Below are positions 1 through 4,158 of a stretch of 9,316 nucleotides of DNA, in pieces. The stretch covers positions 1 to 9,316 of the forward strand of contig DAIDAD010000018.1 in NCBI GenBank assembly GCA_027310795.1. The letters run 5' to 3'. A program made the position numbers and the translations under genes. The stretch is from Candidatus Micrarchaeaceae archaeon. GTDB taxonomy: Archaea; Micrarchaeota; Micrarchaeia; Micrarchaeales; CABMGC01. The stretch's first letter is position 1; every line of letters starts with the position of its first letter. The notes beneath the pieces are model-generated. The model was not told where the DNA came from. It made no database searches and saw only the letters and a list, made by a program, of their open reading frames with translations.

Positions 1-465
1 GTGGTACACCAGCGCCATGTTTGCCAGGATGAGGGCTGCGATTATGTATATTTGATATGATGCTATGTAGAACGTCACAAGGGTGACATCGGCCACGCTT
101 GCACCGAGGATATACAGCAGCGATACAAATATCGGCACCTGGCATGCGCAGCTTGCTATGACTCCGCCTGCAAGGAGGGTTATGGAGCCTGAAGCGCCGT
201 ATTCAAGCGCCTCCGAGTACTTGAGCCTTGATGCTATCACATATGCGGATATCGTCGCAAGAATTCCTGAAGTAAGGGTCAGCAAGTATACCGCATATAT
301 AGGCGCTGACACAAGGAAGAGGCCGTAGTTGCTCTTTGTTATTATGTAATAGAATAGAGAGTAATAGACGAGTATCGCTATTATGAATACCGCTGTGTAC
401 TGCGGCTTCGTGAATATTTTCCTGAGCTTGCGCAGCCTGCCAGCTGCTCTTCTGCTTTCTGGCAT
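1..465 (-). CDS. Polytopic membrane protein with Cys-x-Cys motif, 3' end outside window
   Basis: The reading frame is open from an ATG at 465 down to base 1 (155 codons, no stop), so the C-terminus lies beyond the window. After a basic N-terminus rich in Arg and Lys (about residues 5-20) there are hydrophobic segments at roughly 23-43, 48-72, 95-120 and 124-153, so this is an integral membrane protein. The third segment contains C106-A-C108 followed by Q-V-P, and these are the only cysteines visible. The start lies 10 bases after the stop of the upstream DUF929-like gene and is preceded by AGGT, a weak Shine-Dalgarno match, so the two genes are probably co-transcribed and the product may work with that CxxC protein. 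I do not recognise the family. The Cys-x-Cys-x-x-Pro arrangement loosely recalls the permease family that includes ArsP, but the similarity is too weak to assign. The gene is real with good confidence; its function is unknown. Confidence 0.8.
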   Translation of the reverse strand, partial: MPESRRAAGRLRKLRKIFTKPQYTAVFIIAILVYYSLFYYIITKSNYGLFLVSAPIYAVYLLTLTSGILATISAYVIASRLKYSEALEYGASGSITLLAGGVIASCACQVPIFVSLLYILGASVADVTLVTFYIASYQIYIIAALILANMALVYH

Positions 466-475
466 GAGATTACCT

Positions 476-1510
476 TCAGAAGGAATTCTTCTGTATCTGG
501 GCTTCTATCTTTATTATAGCAGGAAGGTTGCATGCGCTCACTGCCGAGGGGTTTTTGATGCTCAGGCAGAGCTCTGCTATGTAGAAATCAGCTGCCGCGT
601 ATTCTGACCATGAGAACTGGCTGTTCGGCGCGCTGAAGGCGCTGAGTATCTTTTCGTGAGTCATGAAAGTTATCTGGGGGGATCCTGAAACAAGGTTTGT
701 GTTGTTGCCAAAGACTATTCCGTCAGCGCCGCCTATCTGATAGTTGCCCCAGATCGTATATGGTGTGCCGTTGAAGTTATTTAGCTGGTTTATGATTTTG
801 AACGCGGCTATGTCGCTCTGGTTCCCTGAGCCGTTTACCTCTTCGCCTATCACCGGCGTAGGCTGCAGCACGAAGCCGCCGGTTATCGGATATACGTCCT
901 CTATCGTTATGAAGTTGACATATGGACTTGAATAATGGTTTACAAGGTCTACTCCTGGTGCCGTATAATTGTCATTGTTCCAGTAGAGCGTTGGCACGTC
1001 GCCGTCCTGCAGCGCGCTGTATCCTTTGTACAGCTTGTTGAACGTGCCGAACCTTGATAGCGCGAGCGCCATGGCCCAGCGGTTCTCGGCGCAGAATATG
1101 CAGGTTATTGAGCCGAGGTAGATTACGGAGCTTTTGTTGTCTATCATAAGGCCGTTCACAGTGTTTGCCTTGAATCCTCCTATTAGGTAAGCTATCGGAT
1201 TCTTAATTGAGCCGTTGAGGTACATCTGCCCGGCGGTTTCATAGTATGAGTCAGGGGCGTTGTTTATTATTGCCAGTTCTGTTGCGTTGAGCGGCTGGTC
1301 TATGTTTGTGAGCCTGTTTCCGAAATACGAATTGTTTGTCGTTGTGGTCGGCGGTGCGGTAGGCTGCGATTGGTATCGCACCAGTGTGAAAATGGCTATC
1401 GCTATTGCGATTATGCCTATCACAAGGGCAACAGTCGATACTATCCTGAATGCCTTCACTGTTTTTTTGTAATAAGCAAGGGTTTTGTCCGCATCACGCT
1501 GTCTTGCCAT
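476..1510 (-). CDS. DUF929-like membrane-anchored thioredoxin-fold protein, extracytoplasmic
   Basis: This 344-residue protein has a short charged N-terminus, one strong transmembrane segment at about residues 22-44, and a Pro/Thr-rich linker (about 48-60). The rest is a soluble domain predicted to lie outside the cell. The core motif is at 130-146: a strand ending Y-L-G-S, then C137-I-F-C140, then A-E-N-R-W. The archaeal DUF929 family shows the same pattern (a glycine, CxxC, then A-x-x-RW) and is thought to be thioredoxin-like. Two further cysteines, C315 and C327, lie near the C-terminus. N-x-S/T sequons are frequent (Asn 59, 75, 99, 125, 181, 226, 230, 247, 269), which suggests an N-glycosylated surface protein. 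A thiol-disulfide role is inferred from the CxxC; no enzymatic activity can be read directly. It is the first gene of a unit with the membrane protein that follows, and diverges from the tatD-like gene. Confidence 0.82.
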   Translation of the reverse strand: MARQRDADKTLAYYKKTVKAFRIVSTVALVIGIIAIAIAIFTLVRYQSQPTAPPTTTTNNSYFGNRLTNIDQPLNATELAIINNAPDSYYETAGQMYLNGSIKNPIAYLIGGFKANTVNGLMIDNKSSVIYLGSITCIFCAENRWAMALALSRFGTFNKLYKGYSALQDGDVPTLYWNNDNYTAPGVDLVNHYSSPYVNFITIEDVYPITGGFVLQPTPVIGEEVNGSGNQSDIAAFKIINQLNNFNGTPYTIWGNYQIGGADGIVFGNNTNLVSGSPQITFMTHEKILSAFSAPNSQFSWSEYAAADFYIAELCLSIKNPSAVSACNLPAIIKIEAQIQKNSF

Positions 1511-1537
1511 CAGATCAACAACACTGATTCCATTAAA

Positions 1538-1545
1538 TTATATAA
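1538..1545 (-). promoter_or_regulatory. TATA box for the DUF929-like gene
   Basis: TTATATAA is centred about 31 bases upstream of the ATG at 1510. With the usual archaeal spacing of 25-27 bases to the start site, transcription would begin near 1515-1517 and leave a leader of only 5-7 bases. This is a motif-based inference. Confidence 0.5.
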
Positions 1546-1600
1546 GGTTTTCAGAGCCATCTTATATGAAGGTATTGTTTATCTACCTTTTGCTTTTCTT

Positions 1601-1613
1601 GAAGGTTTAATAA
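1601..1613 (+). promoter_or_regulatory. BRE/TATA element for the tatD-like gene, leaderless spacing
   Basis: A purine-rich GAAGG, placed where a TFB recognition element would be, precedes TTTAATAA at 1606-1613. The TATA centre is 26-27 bases before the ATG at 1636, so the predicted transcript starts at or next to the start codon. This supports the upstream ATG over the internal ATG at 1690, which would need a leader of about 54 bases and has no convincing ribosome-binding site. Confidence 0.5.
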
Positions 1614-1635
1614 TGTTAGAATCATAAAATCAAGC

Positions 1636-2397
1636 ATGGCACAGGTTTCAAGCGTGATTATCAGGGAGCGCACTGCGCAGGTTGCCGAGATGTCTGACGC
1701 GCATTGCCATCTCGACCTCTTCAGCGACATCGATGGAACGGTGAAGAAGGCGAATTCAGACGGTGTCGGCATAATCATAACTTCCGGTGGAACGGTAAGC
1801 GGGAATGTGGGCGCAATTACTGCGACAAGGCATGACAGCGTGTTTGCGACGATAGGGATAGACCCGTCTGCGATTGAGGATTATGCCTATGTTGAGGGCA
1901 TGAATGACCTGATAAGGTCGAACAGCAAGATAATCGGGATAGGGGAGGTGGGCCTTGATTCAAAATATGTGGAAAAATATGATCTGAGGATGCAGAAAAA
2001 GGCTTTTGAAGGACAGATAGACATTGCAAAGGAGCTTGGCTTGCCGGTGGTCGTGCATTCGCGCGGCATGATGAAAGAAGTAATAGAAGTAATTGAAGAA
2101 TATGCTGATGTGAGGTTCATGATGCATTTCTTTGAGGGCACTGCAGAAGATGCTGAAAGGCTTGCAAACGCCGGGAATCTCGTCTCGATACCCGTAGCTT
2201 TAAATTCCAATAGGAAAAAGGTTATAAAGCATCTCGGCATAGATAATCTGGTAGTTGAGACTGATTCGCCAGTTGTTGGGCACAGCCCTTCCGAAGTGAA
2301 GGGGACCATAGAACTGATATCGAAAATGAAAAGCGTCAGTTTTTATGATGTGGCTTCCATGACGACCGCAAATCTCAAGAGGTTTTTTTATATATAG
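1636..2397 (+). CDS. TatD-family metal-dependent nuclease/hydrolase
   Basis: This 253-residue protein is a TIM-barrel metallohydrolase of the TatD family, whose characterised members are metal-dependent DNases or 3'-5' exonucleases. The expected metal and catalytic residues appear in order: H23-x-H25 in D-A-H-C-H-L-D, E104 in G-E-V-G-L-D, H141 in V-V-H-S-R, H164 in M-M-H-F-F-E-G, and D210 in E-T-D-S-P. The length is normal for the family. One position differs: the family's Gly-x-His-Pro motif reads G74-I-D76-P77, so the usual histidine is aspartate. The first 18 residues precede the usual family start, and an alternative ATG at 1690 would begin directly with M-S-D-A-H-C-H-L-D. I keep 1636 because of the TATA spacing. 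The last codons lie in a T-rich stretch 7 bases before the tRNA gene. The family is certain; the natural substrate is unknown. Confidence 0.9.
   Translation: MAQVSSVIIRERTAQVAEMSDAHCHLDLFSDIDGTVKKANSDGVGIIITSGGTVSGNVGAITATRHDSVFATIGIDPSAIEDYAYVEGMNDLIRSNSKIIGIGEVGLDSKYVEKYDLRMQKKAFEGQIDIAKELGLPVVVHSRGMMKEVIEVIEEYADVRFMMHFFEGTAEDAERLANAGNLVSIPVALNSNRKKVIKHLGIDNLVVETDSPVVGHSPSEVKGTIELISKMKSVSFYDVASMTTANLKRFFYI
2383..2397 (+). promoter_or_regulatory. T7 tract merging into TATATATA at the end of tatD, ahead of the tRNA
   Basis: Seven T residues (2383-2389) run into ATATATAG, which contains the tatD stop codon. Oligo-T tracts can end archaeal transcription, and the AT run resembles a TATA box. 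Neither reading is clean. A TATA box here would place the start site near 2413-2418, inside the mature tRNA, while a strong terminator would separate the tRNA from the tatD promoter. Its role is therefore left open. Confidence 0.35.
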
Positions 2398-2404
2398 CGC
2401 TTAT

Positions 2405-2493
2405 GGGCCCGTAGCTCAGCTTGGACAGAGCAGCAGCCTTCTAAGCTGACGGTCGCGGGTTCAAACGAGCTTCTGAAAATCCCGCCGGGCCCG
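2405..2493 (+). tRNA. tRNA-Arg(TCT) with a T-loop intron
   Basis: The cloverleaf can be read directly. The acceptor stem GGGCCCG (2405-2411) pairs with CGGGCCC (2486-2492), with discriminator G at 2493. T8 and A9 follow. The D-stem GCTC/GAGC (2414-2417 with 2428-2431) encloses a loop with A14, G15, G18, G19 and A21. The anticodon loop CTTCTAA (2438-2444) gives anticodon TCT at 2440-2442. The variable loop CGGTC provides C48 opposite G15. The T-stem GCGGG (2455-2459) pairs with CCCGC (2481-2485). The segment between the T-stem strands is 21 nt instead of 7. Removing 2466-2479 leaves TTCAAAT, a canonical T-loop, and a 75-nt tRNA. The outermost anticodon-stem pair is a G27-A43 mismatch. CCA is not encoded. 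It decodes AGA and AGG. The gene sits 7 bases after tatD and 15 bases before the UPF0147 gene. Confidence 0.93.
2466..2479 (+). other. 14-nt tRNA intron at position 59/60 with bulge-helix-bulge
   Basis: The precursor folds into a 3-4-3 bulge-helix-bulge, the substrate of archaeal tRNA-splicing endonuclease. The outer helix is the T-stem. The central 4-bp helix is exon TTCA (2460-2463) with intron TGAA (2474-2477). The 5' bulge is AAC (2464-2466) and the 3' bulge is AAT (2478-2480). A short inner GA/TC pairing closes a 3-nt loop. Cutting each bulge after its second base removes exactly 2466-2479 and joins A2465 to T2480, restoring a 7-nt T-loop. The geometry and the restored consensus agree independently. 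Confidence 0.88.
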
Positions 2494-2508
2494 ATATGAA
2501 GTGATTTA

Positions 2509-2778
2509 ATGGGAAATAACAAGGAATTTGACGAGATAATCGCACAGGTCAAGCAGCAGATAGACTCACTGCTAAACGACAACAGCGTACCGAGGAATGT
2601 GAAGACGTCGCTGGGCGAGGCTAAGACCGCGCTGGAGCATGAAGAGAACGCTTATTCTGTAAGGGCAGGAACGGCAACATACAAGGTTGATGAAGTTAGC
2701 AACGACATAAACCTGCCTCCTTACGCAAGGACAGTTGTGTGGAACATACTCAGCCTTCTTGAAGGTATAAAGGAGTAA
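2509..2778 (+). CDS. UPF0147 family small helical protein
   Basis: This 89-residue, charged, cysteine-free protein matches the archaeal UPF0147 family in length and motifs: an N-terminal helix, then N-D-N-S-V-P-R-N (about 23-30), V-R-A-G-T-A (51-56), a V-D-E-V-S-N-D-I-N-L-P segment (60-70), and A-R-T-V-V-W-N-I-L-S near the C-terminus (73-82). It is expected to be a compact all-helical cytosolic protein. The family is widespread in archaea and has no established function that I know of. The start is supported by GTGAT (2501-2505), a short match to the anti-Shine-Dalgarno sequence, and by the N-terminus usual for the family. It begins 15 bases after the tRNA, so it may be read from the same transcript. 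A T5 run at 2784-2788 just after the stop may end that transcript. Confidence 0.88.
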   Translation: MGNNKEFDEIIAQVKQQIDSLLNDNSVPRNVKTSLGEAKTALEHEENAYSVRAGTATYKVDEVSNDINLPPYARTVVWNILSLLEGIKE

Positions 2779-2783
2779 AGGAG

Positions 2784-2788
2784 TTTTT
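2784..2788 (+). terminator. Possible oligo-T terminator after the UPF0147 gene
   Basis: Five T residues lie 6 bases after the UPF0147 stop codon and just before the TATA box of the next gene. Archaeal RNA polymerase can terminate at such tracts without a hairpin. The tract is short, so the call is weak. Confidence 0.3.
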
Positions 2789-2795
2789 CCCATGC

Positions 2796-2803
2796 TTATT
2801 AAT
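2796..2803 (+). promoter_or_regulatory. TATA-like box for the aminotransferase gene
   Basis: TTATTAAT is centred about 33 bases before the ATG at 2833. Standard archaeal spacing would start transcription near 2825 and leave a leader of about 8 bases. It lies in the 54-bp gap after the UPF0147 gene and is a motif-based inference. Confidence 0.4.
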
Positions 2804-2832
2804 CCTTAACCCTTATTACAGATATTGAGTGC

Positions 2833-4158
2833 ATGGGCTTCAGGCTTGACAGTAGGATAAAGAATGCGATAGAGAGAGACGGCAGATTCATGATTACGAC
2901 CACAAAAGGGGATTTCCCGCTTGTGGTGGACAGGACGGAAGGCGACTTCATATATGACATATCCGGAAACAGATTCATAGACTTCTCGACCTTCATTTCA
3001 GTTTACAACTTCGGGGGCAATTCCAGGAAAGAAGTGAGGGACGCGATAAAGAAGCAGGTAGACATAACGATGCATGCTGCTTTCACTGATTTCTACGGGG
3101 AAAGGCCGGTTGCGTTTGCGGAGAACCTGCTCAAGGTATTTCCAAGGGGATTCGGCAGGGTCTTCTTTGCAAATTCAGGCACAGAAGCAAATGAAGCGGC
3201 GCTCAAGTTTTCAAAGATATTCACGAAAAGGCAGTACACCCTTGCATTCTACAACGCATTCCATGGCAGGACTTACGGTTCATTGTCGATGACAGCTTCA
3301 AAGATAGTCCACAGGCAGAATATAGGTCCTCTCGGGCCGGTTGTGCATGCACCTTATGCATACTGCTACAGGTGCCCTTTCAAGCTCGAATACCCTTCAT
3401 GCGGGATGGCATGCGTAGATTACATAAAGAAATATCCTCTTGCAAAGGACCTGCCGCCTAACGACACTGCCGCTATATTCATCGAGCCGATACAGGGAGA
3501 GGGCGGATATGTTGTCCCGCCTAAGGAATTCATAACTGAAATGAGGAAGATTGCAGATGACAATGGCATGCTGCTGGTGGCTGATGAGGTCCAGTCAGGG
3601 TACATGCGCACAGGCAAGTTCCTGGCACTCAGCAATTTCGGAGTCGAAGCCGACATTTATACGCTTGCGAAGAGCATTGGCGCAGGTCTGCCGATGGGGG
3701 CGACTGTGGTAAGGCGTTCCCTTGGAGATATACCTGAAGGCGCGCATGGGAATACTTTCGGCGGCAACCTTGCGGCCGTAGCTGGCGCCGAGGCGCTGCT
3801 GAAGTATGTGAGGGCAAATATGAAAAGGATAGAATCTGGGATACGTGAGAGGTCAAAGATTGTCATGAAACGCCTTGAATCGATGAAGGAAAGGTACGAG
3901 ATTGTGGGCGATGTCCGTGGCATAGGTCTTATGATAGGCATGGAAATCGTCAAGGACAAGAAGACAAAGGAACCTGGGATAAAGGAACGTGATATGATAA
4001 TGACGCGCGCTTTCGAGAACGGGCTTGTCATGCTGCCTGCAGGCGAGTGCTCGATAAGGCTGATACCACAGGTTGAAATCGACAAGAAGGTCCTTGAAAA
4101 AGGACTGGACATACTTGAGGAATCTGTAAAGGCGGTTTCAAAAACTAGACATACTTGA
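2833..4158 (+). CDS. Class III PLP-dependent aminotransferase (4-aminobutyrate/ornithine type)
   Basis: This full-length 441-residue fold-type I PLP enzyme shows the class III hallmarks. The phosphate-binding N-S-G-T-E-A-N is at 114-120, and the cofactor-stacking F-H-G-R at 143-146. E-P-I-Q-G-E-G-G lies at 218-225. D251, in D-E-V-Q-S-G, contacts the pyridine nitrogen. K280, in L-A-K-S-I-G-A-G, forms the internal aldimine. T-F-G-G-N lies at 308-312. A four-cysteine cluster (C178, C181, C190, C194) sits in a Y-C-Y-R-C-P region that I associate with archaeal members annotated as 4-aminobutyrate aminotransferases. Characterised archaeal relatives include ornithine aminotransferase and amino-acid racemases, so the exact substrate, and even transamination versus racemisation, cannot be set from sequence. 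It appears monocistronic. The last 14 bases overlap the 3' end of the convergent DP2 gene, with both frames intact. Confidence 0.92.
   Translation: MGFRLDSRIKNAIERDGRFMITTTKGDFPLVVDRTEGDFIYDISGNRFIDFSTFISVYNFGGNSRKEVRDAIKKQVDITMHAAFTDFYGERPVAFAENLLKVFPRGFGRVFFANSGTEANEAALKFSKIFTKRQYTLAFYNAFHGRTYGSLSMTASKIVHRQNIGPLGPVVHAPYAYCYRCPFKLEYPSCGMACVDYIKKYPLAKDLPPNDTAAIFIEPIQGEGGYVVPPKEFITEMRKIADDNGMLLVADEVQSGYMRTGKFLALSNFGVEADIYTLAKSIGAGLPMGATVVRRSLGDIPEGAHGNTFGGNLAAVAGAEALLKYVRANMKRIESGIRERSKIVMKRLESMKERYEIVGDVRGIGLMIGMEIVKDKKTKEPGIKERDMIMTRAFENGLVMLPAGECSIRLIPQVEIDKKVLEKGLDILEESVKAVSKTRHT
4140..4144 (-). terminator. Possible oligo-T terminator after the DP2 gene
   Basis: On the minus strand the DP2 stop codon is followed immediately by TTTTT (4144-4140), a minimal archaeal-type termination tract. 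It lies inside the coding region of the convergent aminotransferase. Confidence 0.3.

Noticed and set aside
383..607. Plus-strand 74-codon frame spanning the junction of the two left-edge genes
   Set aside because: It is antisense to two coherent minus-strand genes with sensible topology; no promoter was found.
1887..2309. Minus-strand open frame of 140 codons opposite tatD
   Set aside because: It is the antisense shadow of a gene with all catalytic motifs in place, and it has no promoter or homology signal.
2405..2493. tRNA pseudogene explanation for the long T-arm
   Set aside because: All stems, invariant bases and the bulge-helix-bulge are intact, and precise removal of 14 nt restores the consensus T-loop, so an intron explains it better than decay.
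4145..4158. Frameshift or sequencing error at the DP2/aminotransferase convergence
   Set aside because: Both proteins have plausible C-termini and normal lengths with the 14-bp overlap, so no error is needed.
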